Source: Apus apus (Eukaryota; Chordata; Aves; Apodiformes; Apodidae). From it: a stretch of DNA of 64,000 bases. Below are positions 53,801-63,900 of this stretch, one piece after another. The DNA lies in the NCBI RefSeq assembly GCF_020740795.1, contig NC_067282.1, forward strand, positions 172,824,274 to 172,888,273, in the 5' to 3' direction. Each line of letters begins with the position of its first letter. Positions within the stretch are counted from its first letter, which is position 1. A program made the position numbers and the translations under genes. The notes beneath the pieces were generated by a model. That model searched no databases, was not told the DNA's origin, and saw only the letters and a program-made list of their open reading frames with translations.

Positions 53801-56800
53801 CATTTGATATTGGCTAAGAATATCTTCTAAACATATCAGTACAACACTGTTTCCCTTGAATATACCCTTCAAAATAAACAAGGGAATAGTTCTTAGACAT
53901 TCCAAAACAATGGACCAGTACAATTCTATAATAAGTTCTTTGTAAAGTGCTGGGTTTATTATTTCACTTGAAGTGATGTTGTGACTACAATGGTATACAC
54001 AGACTTTTCCTTCCCCACAGTGCTTCTCTGGTATCTGCCTAAATATCTCATGATTCCCAGTTGTGCTAGACCATTGTTTCATTACCTTTGAATTATGTGA
54101 CACACATCACAAATGCAACTATTGTATGATCCAGTGATATGAAAAACTATATGGGAACTAATCCAACGTTATTAGTGTACACAAAATAAGCATTCTTTCT
54201 TCAAAGTTTTACAAGCTCAATGAACATATCAAAGGCCTAATTTTGTACCTTGATGTCCTCGTTTGAGCCAGGATGAAGCTATTTTTCCTTCTACTGACTT
54301 TTTTTCCTTCAGTTAGCTTTCTTTTAACTAGTACCAAAGTGTTCCAGCTTGGGCTGTTAACAGCTGGAATGTTTTTCTAACTGCTGGGTCTCCAAAGTCA
54401 CACCTTTACTCTGCTGGGTCAGACACTACAAGGGAGATTTATGACCCCCCCGTAGGAGGCTGAATTAGACAGACAGCAAAACTGGCCTGAGATATTCCAT
54501 ATATCTATGTAAGCTCAGAGGAAGGTCAGAGATCACAGAAGACAACTTCCTTCCTGCTTCTTCTTCCCTTCTCTTCCATTCATGGCCGGCATCAGGGGAG
54601 GACTCCGTCCATCCATCACCATTGACCCCCAGGCTTGAGCTCTCCTGACGCTAATCACTCTGTGCTCTCTCCAGCAGCAGCCCAGGATTTTTCAGGACTG
54701 TTCGCAACTAAGGAGAGTGCTGTGGGAGCTGCTGGGGGTGGGGGGAGGCAACAGGGGCTTTGTACATTTCCTGAACACATTTGTATATAATTGTATATAT
54801 TTTCTTATAACATTAGTGTTAAATTAAAGCTGTGTAGTTTAGTTTTCAATCCAGCCAAGTCTCTCTCTTTTTCTCTCTCCTTCCCTACCTGGGTGCAAGG
54901 GGATTGAGAGCATTGTTGTCGAACCTGAGTCAAATGGTGACACTTGATAACTTTCTTACTCAAACCTGAAGTTTCAGCCCCTTAGAAAATGCATTTTATG
55001 ATGCATGTTATGTATTATTGTTTGACTTTAACCCACTACATGAAACTAAGTGGGAGAGAAAAAAAGGAATCTTCTTTGCAGATAAAAAAGCTGTCAATAC
55101 TGACTTGTAGAAATCCCTGGCCATAGAACCAAATGACGATAAGCAAATCTTCCTTCAATAGGAAAAGAGTGCTTAACTAATGTTTATTATGTAATCCACG
55201 TTGCCTACTTGTATGTAAATTATAACTGCTTTAGTAAAGGGCTTGAGTTAATTAAATTGAAGTCACCACAAATGTTTCTATGATATGCATCAAATAATTA
55301 CTAATAACCTATGATCTGGACACTGAAAGAGCCTGGCAGAAGCACAGTGGGAATTCTTTGTCATGTGACATCTTTCTGACAATTACTCACAATTAAGTGT
55401 ACAATTATAGGCAAAAAACCCTTATTTCTTTGTGTCAGCATGTCCTTAACTTTGGGACTGGCTTCCTGAGTGTGAGTAGATCCAAGTAAAAACTATGTTT
55501 CACGAAAACCTGAGAAAACTGGATCCTCAAAAGGCACCAAATATTCAACAATTAGATGTTATCTGTTCAGCCAAACATAAGAAGTTGCAGAATAAAAAAC
55601 CAGCTTGCTCCTGTAGATAGGATGAAAAACCTGTTTGAAAAACTGTATAAAACCATCTACAACAAAGCTGCTTTTTTTCATCTTTGCTCTCATGAGCATT
55701 TCAAAGTGTGTTTCCTAAACATTAGGGAAGGCCTCTGTTTCAAACAGCCATTGCTACTGCAGAACACTGCCCTACAAGGTGCAGTTTTACTAAAATTCAA
55801 AGCTTTCCAAGAAATTTAAGAAGTAGCTGTATTACCTTTCAGAGACTTAATCGGGCTTCCTTAGCATTCAGGTCTTATTTTTTAAAAACTGAGCTATTGT
55901 AAGCATATAATATTTTTGTTACTCCCAGTACCTCTTTTTTGTACTTATCTCCATTTGCTAGTAAGATTCAAAATGCTCTCTTCTTGTGTCATCTCATTAT
56001 GACTTCTTTGCCTTTATCTTTGAGTCTCAAATTGAGGTAGATGTTTTACATGTATTTTAGGCTAAATGTGAAGTATTCCCTCATGCCCATGAGGCATTCA
56101 GCAAGTTGATAAGTTCTGCTTTCAAGGACACTCTAAATGATGTTATTAAAATTCAATACTTTGCATACTATGATGGAGAAAAATGCATGTCCCTGACAAC
56201 AAAGGACATAGGTCAATTTAAGAAAGCTTTTCAATGTCCCTATCCATGGCCACTGAATTCCTTGTGCCAGTATTTGTAAAATATGAAAATATTACCAGGG
56301 AGGAAAAAAGTGTAGAAGCTCAGGTCCTGCCCAAAAGTAAAAACCTATAACCATCTGTTGTTTGTGTTCCATGGATTTTGCAACTGTCATTTCCACTGTG
56401 CACGCCATTTCATCTTCACAGCAATATCACCAAAACACCCACAGAGATATAATCTCAAATATTTTTAACATACTGTATGATATTTTATTTTCCAAATCAA
56501 TATTTGACAAAGTCAAAATGAGAATTTGTCTATAGGTTACTTTTGTGTTGTCACCAGGGTTTTAAAGGTTTGCTACTGTTTGGAAATACTGAACCTCAAA
56601 ATTTAACAACTTAAGAAATATAGAAGTAAGAGGAAGGTATTTAATGCTGCAATTTTTAAATTATGAGAGTGTTTTGAAAAATGGCAATGGACCCTACTTA
56701 CACTTCTATAGTATCTTTCTTCAAAAGGGGTCCAACTTGTTCTGTAAATTATTTACTTATACAATCTAGAATTTAAATGTACCCTTCTTTTTGGAATCTT

Positions 56801-59800
56801 AGACTCGCAAGACTATCCCACATTTCACAGCTGGGTATGGCTTGAAGGATTTATCAGCTCTCAAACTAATCTCTATAACCAATGATACAGCAAAAAAGTT
56901 ATTTGGGAAATAAAAAGAGCAAAACAAAAAACAAAGACATGAAAAAACAAACCTGAAATTGTCCTTGGAAAAATGACAGAAAAAGAGTTAAAGACAAGTG
57001 AGTAAACCAATTGTTCTTTCCCTAAGGAAATCTAAAACTCAAGGTCAGCTGTGTCTGAAACCACCTGACCTGTCACATGGCTTTCATAGCTGCCACTAAG
57101 GCTGCTATCAAACCTACACTGAAAGCAATGAAAACATTTTTACTGAAAACAGATCAAGCTCCGATATGAAACTCTAATCACTTTTTGCTGTTAATACCAC
57201 ACAAAGTGAGAAGCGAAGTTTTGGAAAAGAATGAACTGAGAGAACTTGAGGTCGATTGTATTTGGTATTTTTGTTGACTTAATTTATCCATGTGTGCATT
57301 AGAGCATAAATATGGCTCTGTAAGAATATGAATACATATATTGTTTATGTATATAAGAATACATACATGCAGAAACATTTAAATATATATGTGTTCACAC
57401 ATATACAGAAACACAGAATGCCCTGTCACAATAACTCAATTCCATTTTATCCCACCTTCTGTTCTCCAGTAACAAAAGTTTGGTGGTCTCAGTCACAGTC
57501 CTTTGGGTGTAGGAGTCCATCACAAAACCATCACCCTTAATTTGATACAATTGACAGTCTCTGCTCAAGAGAGGCAAAAGAAGGAGTTGCCATGGAGACT
57601 GAACTATTGCTCTTCTCCAGAGGGTGCTTTTTTCAAGCATGGGCTGAACAGTAGAGGCCATGCAGTACCTGTAACCTTGATCACATCACAGAACCTTGCT
57701 TTTTGGGTTGGCTTTTTAGTAAACTCTAACAAACCTCCAGGTGATGGCAGGGGGGTGGAGAGAGATAGAGCTTAAGAAAACAAACAAACAAACAAACCCC
57801 ACAAAAAAACAACAAAACCCGGTATGAAAGTGCATATTGTTCCAGACTGAAAGGGAAATAGAGCTTTATATTGATTTGATTTTTCAGATTTGTCACCTCT
57901 GCTTAGTGCTTTCCTAATGGGGTGAATGCTGTGCTTGACCTATTTGCTGAAATTAACCGAGACTGCAGGAGAGCATATGGATTGCCAGATGGTCTGCTAT
58001 AATTTAATGCCATTTATTCTAAGTATGAAGTAAGCGATAAACATAATTAACATTCTTTTAGCTCCTTACTGGATGCCTTTTATTAGCTGTTGGTTTTGGT
58101 GTTGCTTTTTTCTCAGGCACTGAAAGGTAAGTTAATATCTTGTTACTGTAACACAGATGCCAGCTAATTACTGCAAGAGGCTGCAGCCTCCAAAGCAAGA
58201 GTGTCTGCACAGATTCTAACTTATTTGCTGACCCCACTGTGATGATTAATAGATTAAATGCTAAGCTCTAATGAGGATGACAGATCTTAGATGTTTTCAG
58301 GTTACCATAATTAGTAGTATGATGAACACAGTGTTCATCACAGATGTACATATCACACTTCATAGTAAACAATGCAACTTGTACTACAGCACATCAAATG
58401 CTAAGGAAACAAACCACCTTCAGACAATAAAAACAAAGGAGTGATTTCCTTCAGTAATGTTTTTCCTGATTGCTATTTCATATTCTGCCAGTGATTGTCT
58501 AAATGGCCTATGTTTTAGGAAGTGTTTCTAGAGAAGCTATGGCTTCAAAGAGTGTTTATATCAGGCAGGGTCGTTATTCTCAGCATTTTAAAACCACAAG
58601 TCTATGTGATATCCAAACAACTTTGCTTACTCTAGCTATGCAACAGATCTTCATAGCAACTGCAGTAGGTGTTAGCAGTATGAATAGTAAAACATTTTGT
58701 AATTTTTAATGCACAGGCGAAGTTAGCATGCTTGATGCTCAGAACAGTAAAAGAAGTATTAGAGAAAAGGTATAAGTACTGAATGCCTTGTATTTTATAT
58801 GAAGAGTTGTGCACATTGCTCCTCGCAGATGAAAATGGCCACAGCTAAATGTCCTGTGATTTGCACCTGTACTAGTAATAAAACTTGGGTGAACTTTGAG
58901 ATCACAGAAACAGCATAAATTAAACATTATTCAAAAATTATAACAAAATAACAGCACCTGAGCTATAAAACAAATCTGCCCTTAGAAAATTTAGCTCCAA
59001 TTAGAAAATGTAGTGAAAAAGAGTCCAGGTCAAAAGTCACAGCACAGTGAAAGCAGAAAAAAATTTCAGCTTTTCAATCCCTGTGCTCTTCCTTTGTTCC
59101 AGATGGGTCTAGCACTCTTCAGCGGCCCCCACAGTTACGTATGTACACTCCACAGTGCAAGTCCTGATGTATCTATTAAGAAGAAATTACATTGAAGGGG
59201 ACCTGAATGTGGCAAGACATACCTGCTCTTTTTCTGCACTCCTGATCACATTAGTTCAAATTACTTCTTAATCTGGTGAGTTTTGGTGAATCACTTCATT
59301 ATTATTGCTGGTCCTATAAAATCCTTTATGATTCTCTCTAAATTATGATTAATAATGTATGGTTCTCTATTATTATATGAATAAAAATGGGATCAAAATA
59401 TCTGAACAACAAGCTTTCATTGATACTGACATCATTTGTCAAGACATCTTAATAACATCTCTGTCTCAGCCAGCATTGGAAAAAACGAAGAGAATATGAA
59501 ATGTTTTTAAAGAGAAAGTAAAGTGTTTAGTGATGATGTGGCTACCAGTACTCTCTGAAAAGTATGACACAAAAAGAAGCCCATGTTTTTCTTTAGGCAA
59601 TAATGATAAAATCACGTAGTAATTAACTTTAGATGCTTTAAGACCATAGGAAAAAACAAACAAATAATAAAGAACCAACAAAAAAACTATGGTATATGCA
59701 AATTTCACAAATGTCTTACCTCCTGCATACATGACAGCTAACATTATCGATGATATCCAAGCTATCTCACTATATGATGTGTGGAAGATTTCTTGTATTT

Positions 59801-59933
59801 CTTTAAAGAATACTGTGATGGCTTTGGGGAATGCGTAGGAAAATCCAATGGAGATAAAAGCCCCAAAGACCACAACCCATCCCCAACCTCCATCTGGAGG
59901 TGGGTACTCCGGTGCTCCTGTTGCTGGTGGCAT
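29619..59933 (-). CDS. SLC16A7: SLC16A7, monocarboxylate transporter 2 (MCT2), four coding exons
   Basis: The coding sequence is the join of 59720-59933, 35087-35230, 32719-33531 and 29619-29890 on the minus strand, giving 480 residues. MCT2 is a 12-helix, major-facilitator-type plasma-membrane carrier that moves lactate, pyruvate and ketone bodies together with a proton, usually with the partner embigin. Seen here: the family signature DGGWGW at residues 14-19, Lys37 in AFPKA (counterpart of MCT1 Lys38), the second signature [16 protein letters not shown] at 137-152, a charged cytosolic loop at about 198-240, and the substrate-pocket pair Asp290 and Arg294 in VDMFARP. The C-terminal tail ends in SERETNI, as in human MCT2. 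Helix wording such as TYSEIAW and AFNLQPALT favours MCT2 over MCT1, MCT3 or MCT4. All three introns are phase 1 with GT-AG ends. No frameshift or premature stop was seen. The identification as SLC16A7 comes from recalled family sequence, not a database search. Confidence 0.95.
31519..31552. repeat. 17-bp tandem duplication
   Basis: The unit ACTTTTCAGTAAGATTT occurs twice in direct succession with no mismatch. It lies inside the intron and looks like a recent replication slip. Confidence 0.85.
31885..32112 (-). mobile_element. CR1 LINE 3' fragment, same strand as SLC16A7
   Basis: Read on the minus strand it shows the CR1 3' region: the pieces matching GACACTGGAACAGGCTG and GGTTGGACTCGATGATCTT are recognisable but decayed, and it ends in ATGATTCTATGATTTC. 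It is short, 5'-truncated and among the more diverged CR1 copies here. Confidence 0.8.
32719..33531 (-). CDS. SLC16A7: SLC16A7 coding exon 3 (residues 120-391)
   Basis: The largest exon, 813 nt and exactly 271 codons, runs from an acceptor ending TTGTTTAG to a donor GAG|GTAAGA. It encodes helix 4 through about helix 11: the family signature at residues 137-152, [11 protein letters not shown] near 172-182, a Lys-rich central cytosolic loop near 198-240, [13 protein letters not shown] at 239-251, Asp290/Arg294 in helix 8, FFSF at 313-316 and [10 protein letters not shown] at 355-364. The segment near 379-384 reads ECCPVL, where recalled relatives have ECGPVL. The open frame extends a further 25 codons into intron before a stop; these are not coding. 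Confidence 0.96.
33532..35086 (-). other. SLC16A7: SLC16A7 intron between coding exons 2 and 3
   Basis: This 1,555-bp intron begins GTAAGAGTC and ends TTGTTTAG on the minus strand. It carries a 21-bp tandem repeat at 34670-34711 and a weak tRNA-like patch near 34075-34145. No exon is seen inside it. Confidence 0.9.
34670..34711. repeat. 21-bp tandem duplication
   Basis: GAATTCTGATAGCCCCTGTGA is followed directly by a second copy with three mismatches (…GCCTCTGCTA). Confidence 0.8.
35087..35230 (-). CDS. SLC16A7: SLC16A7 coding exon 2 (residues 72-120)
   Basis: This 144-nt exon is flanked by an acceptor ending CCAACAG and a donor GAG|GTAAGA and keeps phase 1 at both ends. It encodes the helix 2-3 loop with the conserved NKYGSRP motif, helix 3 and the start of helix 4. 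No stop occurs in frame. It was too short to appear as a stand-alone open frame and was found by following the splice phase from exon 1 and matching the protein to the MCT family. Confidence 0.93.
40026..40042. repeat. TA microsatellite
   Basis: A short alternating TA run follows a 13-base T tract, within the large intron. Confidence 0.75.
41946..42175 (-). mobile_element. CR1 LINE 3' fragment
   Basis: On the minus strand: AGTGGTTAGACACTGG, AATAGGCTGCCCAGGGAGG, a tail with TTTGGTGATCCCAAGGGTC, and terminal repeats CTATGATTCTATGATTCTG. It resembles the 3' end of the copy at 11340-12323, so both may belong to one subfamily. It is 5'-truncated, with an A/T run where the 3' UTR begins. Confidence 0.9.
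43975..44196 (+). mobile_element. CR1 LINE 3' end, well preserved
   Basis: This runs from TTTACTGTGAGAGTGACAG through CTGCTCTGGCAGGGGGGTTG and GATGATCTTTCGAGGTCC to three intact tandem ATTCTATG units at 44171-44196. Of the seven copies this is closest to the general CR1 3' consensus as I remember it, which suggests a fairly young insertion. It carries only the 3' UTR and last ORF2 codons, antisense to SLC16A7. Confidence 0.93.
44249..44272. repeat. (AAAC)n short tandem repeat
   Basis: Six or so AAAC units end in a C-rich stretch, about 50 bp beyond the CR1 3' end. Confidence 0.8.
45770..47938 (+). mobile_element. CR1 LINE, 2.2 kb, endonuclease end plus internally deleted RT
   Basis: This is the longest CR1 in the window. 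It opens in the C-terminal half of the ORF2 endonuclease ([15 protein letters not shown], then [11 protein letters not shown], then [18 protein letters not shown]). It continues through the linker ([28 protein letters not shown]) to [13 protein letters not shown], with a 38-bp tandem duplication there. The RT core is missing: near 47100 the text jumps from VIGRSQ-like to [21 protein letters not shown]. The end ([40 protein letters not shown]) and the 3' region follow. Multiple stops occur. It is inactive. Confidence 0.93.
46944..47011 (+). repeat. 38-bp imperfect tandem duplication inside CR1
   Basis: AGGAGG..ACCCAGGGAACTACAGG occurs twice, with ACCCAGGG at 46953 and again at 46991. In the element it repeats the piece coding for ENPGNYR and throws the second copy out of frame. 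Confidence 0.8.
48045..48110. repeat. purine-only (G/A) tract
   Basis: An almost pure A/G strand of about 65 bases, of the kind that can form triplex or slipped structures. It has no coding content. Confidence 0.7.
53759..54103 (-). other. 114-codon open frame of unknown meaning
   Basis: This is an uninterrupted minus-strand frame with an ATG start, in the large SLC16A7 intron and on the same strand. The product would have two Cys/His-containing stretches near the N-terminus and a hydrophobic middle. I recognise no family, no promoter and no splice context. A chance frame in AT-rich DNA is the default explanation. Confidence 0.1.
54249..54253. repeat. target-site duplication, left
   Basis: CTTGA directly before the LTR's TG. 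The identical 5-mer follows the LTR's CA at 54943-54947. Confidence 0.85.
54254..54942 (+). mobile_element. solo LTR of an endogenous retrovirus (ERVL-like by its 5-bp duplication)
   Basis: The 689-bp element starts TGTCCTCGTTTGAGCC and ends GGTGACA, i.e. TG...CA, and is flanked by the perfect 5-bp target duplication CTTGA (54249-54253 and 54943-54947). Inside are a TATATAA motif at 54784-54790, an ATTAAA poly-A signal at 54823-54828 with T/G-rich sequence after it, and a pyrimidine-rich U5-like end. The opening resembles avian LTRs that begin TGTCCTGGTTTCAGC. No internal viral genes are present, so it is a solo LTR left by recombination. The 5-bp duplication fits class III/ERVL best, although that assignment is inferred. 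Orientation is taken from the order of TATA, poly-A signal and U5. Confidence 0.88.
54943..54947. repeat. target-site duplication, right
   Basis: CTTGA directly after the LTR's terminal CA, matching 54249-54253. Confidence 0.85.
57779..57800. repeat. (CAAA)n short tandem repeat
   Basis: Tandem CAAA/AACA units followed by an A/C-rich stretch. Confidence 0.8.
59720..59933 (-). CDS. SLC16A7: SLC16A7 coding exon 1 (start codon, residues 1-72)
   Basis: This exon encodes the cytosolic N-terminus, transmembrane helix 1 and most of helix 2, ending at AVMYAGG with codon 72 split after its first base. The ATG at 59931-59933 is chosen because it gives MPPATG, matching the MPP start of MCT1 and MCT2, has A at -3, and has an in-frame TAG only nine codons upstream (59958-59960). 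No other in-frame ATG lies between them. The donor reads GAG|GTAAGA at 59719-59718. The exon continues 29 nt upstream as untranslated sequence. Reading on past the donor gives an open frame down to 59466, but that is intron. Confidence 0.95.
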
Positions 59934-59962
59934 TTTTGGTCTCTGTCTCTTCTCCAACTAGG
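59934..59962 (-). other. SLC16A7: SLC16A7 5' UTR part of the first coding exon
   Basis: On the minus strand a pyrimidine tract followed by CAG ends at 59963, which is a good splice acceptor. The 29 nt between it and the ATG would be 5' UTR and include the in-frame TAG. This implies at least one upstream non-coding exon that I could not place; no CpG-rich promoter region is visible up to 64000. Confidence 0.7.
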
Positions 59963-60000
59963 CTGAAAAAGAAGAAACAAGGTTTCAAACAGTTGTCCTG

Positions 60001-60051
60001 TTTTGTTTGTTTGTTTTGTTTGTTTGTTGATGTTGTTTTGTTTTGTTTTAA
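60001..60051. repeat. (TTTG)n low-complexity tract upstream of SLC16A7 exon 1
   Basis: TTTG/TTTTG units lie about 40 bp from the exon 1 acceptor. On the gene strand they read as AAAC repeats, outside the pyrimidine tract, which itself is intact. Confidence 0.8.
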
Positions 60052-60721
60052 ATCAAACTGCATTATTCAGTCATCATCTGCAGGGATTATAAAGAATCCC
60101 TGGAGCAAAGACCAATTTCCAGCTTTCATGGGATCGTTACCTGTTTTTAGAGGAAAAAGCTGCTCTGCAAAAAAAAAAACTCGTGGCAAGAATATTTGTA
60201 ACATCCTATTCAGTAAGTGGCAACTGTTTCAAATCACTGATCTCAGTCACTGTGGAAGTATTTGTAATTACTAACTTATTGGAAAGGGACATGTTGGTGT
60301 GGGTTAATTTCAGTAGTGCTACTACATGCAGCGGGGATTTAACACAGGGATGAAACAGAAAAAAACCCCAACAACCTGGAAATGGGACTTAAAGGAAGTA
60401 ATGGAAAAAAGTTACAATAAATTATCACTAAATGCCTTTGTGTTGCTGAGATTCACCAGCACCTTAACAAAATCTTCAGCAACTAAAACAAGGAATAAAT
60501 TCCTCACTCTGTTTTTAATCATATGCTGCCAGTATCCAATAGCTGATGATTGTTGATATCATTTGCTTATCTCATGAGAACATCTAAAAAGCAGGTTCTA
60601 AGCAGATATTTCAAATTTCCTTTGTATCCATAATATAAACACAAATTATTACAATTCCATATTGTACTCTTACTTTTAAATTTGTCATCTTCATATTCAT
60701 TGATGATGATACTTCTTGCAG

Positions 60722-60933
60722 GAATTATTTACACAAGGTGGAGCTTGATGGAACTATTTTTGATCTGTTTACATGTGTCAGAAGACATCTGGAAGTCTTC
60801 ACCAGTAACCTCCCAGACTTTCCACAGTTATTCTCTAATGAAGAATTTGCCATAATAGATGTCACCACAGATTTATATTTTAGAGGTTCTAAGAGGTGCA
60901 ATCAGCACATTCAGGCAGCTCAGGAAATCATAG
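60722..60933 (+). other. exon-like open frame of unknown identity
   Basis: The sequence is preceded by a plausible acceptor (ACTTCTTGCAG) and followed by ATAG|GTAATC. The 212 bases between are open in one frame and would encode about 70 residues with a balanced, acidic, protein-like composition (for example HLEVFTSNLPDFPQLFS and EEFAIIDVTTDLYFRG). I do not recognise the family. It lies opposite to SLC16A7, upstream of its first coding exon. It might be an exon of an antisense transcript, a pseudo-exon, or chance. Confidence 0.18.
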
Positions 60934-63774
60934 GTAATCCACATAAAACTCCTAAAGTTTGAAATAAAATCATACTGTTATTATCTTCCTGACACCTAAA
61001 AACTTCAGCTTTCTACATTCTGCATAACCATTTTAGAAAACATGTAGTAGCGAGAATGCATTTTGTAATTCTGAGATTTTTCCATTATCAGATCCCTTTA
61101 TTATTAACCACAGAGCTGGAGTCCACTCTGTTTTTTCCTGTGTAATCCAGCCTACACAAATAGCACAAACTGAAAATTCCTCCTCCCTCTTGTTTCTTTG
61201 GGCATTTAGGCAACTTCTTACTCGATTGCTCCTGCCATACCAGTATCAAAAGCTGTGGATAACAGTGTGTAGGTTGCTGTTACACTTATGATTACCAGCA
61301 AGTCTCTATGCGATTTCTTCTGTGCCATTTACTGCATATTCCAATTTCTCACAGCAAACTGCATTAGCAGTGGGAGTGATATGATTACCTTAACAAAAAC
61401 TAAAAAATGAACTGTGTCAGCTTATATTAATCTCCTGGGCTAGTGCCTGGAGTACTTCCCGGGTAAATGCCATGTAGCACGGCATGAAATACATGCCACA
61501 AAACTAGCAAAGTGTTGTTTTTACTACTATCTATAACTAGGCTGGCTCTGTGACATGAACCCACTGTACATCTGATTCTACACTTTACTGAAGCTGATCA
61601 CACCTGATATATAGCTGACACTGCCCTGATACTGGCAGACCTCTGGGGGGAAGCTAAATCAACCACTAAAACATCTGGTTTCTATGCAAAGTTGCAAAAG
61701 CCCAGGTAGTTCAGCTTCTGCATCATATCATACAGGCTTGCTATTAGGACAAAAAAATACCTATTGCTCTGCACACAGAGCATATGAATCCTTTTTAATG
61801 CATGTCCAGAAAGAAACTCTGATGTGTATTTTTTTTCTGATTATCTTAGTCTTAGCTTAAAATTAGTCTACTGACCTACATCAGTGACGAAAACCTGGGT
61901 CTGCCAATAGAAGTAGTTAGACAGGTAGAGACAATTCTGGTTGCTCAGAATTAACTTAGACAAAGCAGTTAAATACCAGTTTGGTTTGGCTGAATCAGGA
62001 TCCATTAGAAGGAAGAGTATCTCAGAAAGCATAGAACACACATAGTGATGATCAACTGCCTTCAAAAGCACAAAACCTCAAATTACCATGAAAAGCAGAA
62101 CCCTGTGAAATGAGTGACAATAAACAACACCGTTTGCTATTTGTCCCAGAAAGCTGCTGTTCTGCTCATCTGAGAAAAAATCTGGGTTATTTCCTAAAAA
62201 AAGGTTAACTATTGTTTTCTTACACTTCAAAGGTTTAAGCATATTTGTTTTCATATTTCATATTCACATGACAACTCTTGCATCTCTATTATAAATTTAG
62301 GAATGCCACACAACATCAAGGCATTGCTCTCAATAAAAATGGAAAGGGTTTATCAATTTATTAAGGAAGCACTCCTTTTCCTAAATGCAATGCACAACCA
62401 CTTTAAAAAAATCACTGCCACCACATTAGTCAGAACACTGAAGGCTCCTAACTGTCTTTAAGGCACCAGGGCATTGGAAAGATCCCATTATGTCCACCTC
62501 TTTAGGGCAGCAGAACAGGCTCTTCCAGTTCAGTGCTTTCTTCCCTTCAAAAGCTTCACAGTGAACTAGAAGGGCACTAAGGAGAGCAATCGGCATGGCT
62601 GCTCCTGTGCCTCAGCCTAGAGGCATTTGGCTGCAAAGTCCCCTCCATAGCCAGCCTGTAGCACTGCTGCAGGAAAAGGTTCTCTGCTAACCTACACTAG
62701 ACGTTACACTGTCACAAAGAAGAGTCTGGATCATTGTACCTCACACCTCCTGCTTATCCCTCAGAGTAGAGTTAATAATAACTTCCCTGATGTTCCTTTA
62801 TGATCATGATAGCCAATTTTAGCTACAATTAATAAAAGGTGAAGAGGAGAAAAATTATAGCTAAGCCTGCACCAAGAGGAAAAAGTATTCATCAGAAATA
62901 TTAAATCCAACATCTCAAACATTCCATACCTGCTCAGGAACTAAAGCAAATTTCTCCGGTAAAATCCACACTTAATATCCTTGAAACTCTTCCTAAAGCA
63001 GTCTAGCACATCAATATACCTACCTCTAATGTAAGCCCAACTGGTAAGATTTGGATAGCATACGTAGTATATGGACAAGTACAAAATCCATTTGCAATCA
63101 AAACAGCATTTTAGATGAGTGGGTATGAAAGCTGACAAAGGAAAGAGTGGAAGAGGCAGGAATGAAGCAGTGACAAGCAAAATGACTTTTCAGAACTCCA
63201 AGACCTTATTGTGGGTTGTGAAGAGGAAAAAGAACTATGTTAGAAAGCATAAAAAAAGGCATGTGTGATTATGCCTATGTGAAGGACACAGAACCAGACA
63301 AAAAGAAAAAAGCAGCACTTGAGTAAATAAAGGTTACCACTGGTGTTTTTAGCTGGTCACATGAATTCCATCATGTGCCTAAAAGCTAGCAAGCAAACAC
63401 TGCTCATACCTATGCTTTTATAGGCAAGCAGTGGCTGAGGAACGCTGCCTGCCCTCTGCCTGGGGAAGCAGCAGGGGAATAGAAACTGAAGCATGTCCTG
63501 AGTGAAGCCATCAATCTCCCTTTTCTCTGTCAGACACAGAGAGGTTGCTCAGACATTCCACACTCTGAGTCAGACAGTATACAAGGATTTTCTCCTAAGG
63601 TCCTTCTAGCTCTCCTGTATAAATCTCATTTACGTAAGCAGTGAAAAAGAACATGGCTTACTGTAGTAAGAGCTGCATGTGCCTACTAACAAATAATAGG
63701 AGACAAACAGGCAAAAGGACACTTAAAATATCCGATATGCAACATCTATTATTATATAGGTTTCTCAGCATATT

Positions 63775-63900
63775 TGAACTTAATTGAGAAAATGAGAACT
63801 AGTGAATGAAAGACAGAAAATGAGAAAAGGAGAGAAGGACGAAATGAGGAAGGGAAGAAGGAAAGAATTAAAAAAAAGGTGGGAAAAGGAAAGAGAAATC
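63775..63900. repeat. purine-rich tract
   Basis: Mostly A/G on the plus strand with GAGAAAAGG- and GGAAGG-type units. The frame on the opposite strand is an artefact rich in Phe, Ser and Leu. Confidence 0.7.

Larger units (their letters stand above)
35231..59719 (-). other. SLC16A7: SLC16A7 large intron between coding exons 1 and 2
   Basis: The intron spans 24,489 bp, GT-AG, phase 1. It contains three CR1 pieces, one solo LTR and several microsatellites, which are listed separately. The remaining sequence (35.3-41.9, 42.2-43.9, 48.0-54.2 and 55.0-59.7 kb) is AT-rich with no supported exon. Open frames of 60-120 codons in it show no recognisable domain. Confidence 0.9.

Noticed and set aside
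59466..59719. Extension of the exon 1 reading frame to 163 residues
   Set aside because: The frame passes a strong GTAAGA donor exactly where the MCT family continues with the exon 2 peptide. The extra residues match no transporter and are intron.
59934..59957. Upstream start giving an eight-residue N-terminal extension of MCT2
   Set aside because: The putative first codon is TTG, not ATG, and is directly preceded by an in-frame TAG. The ATG at 59933 matches the family start.
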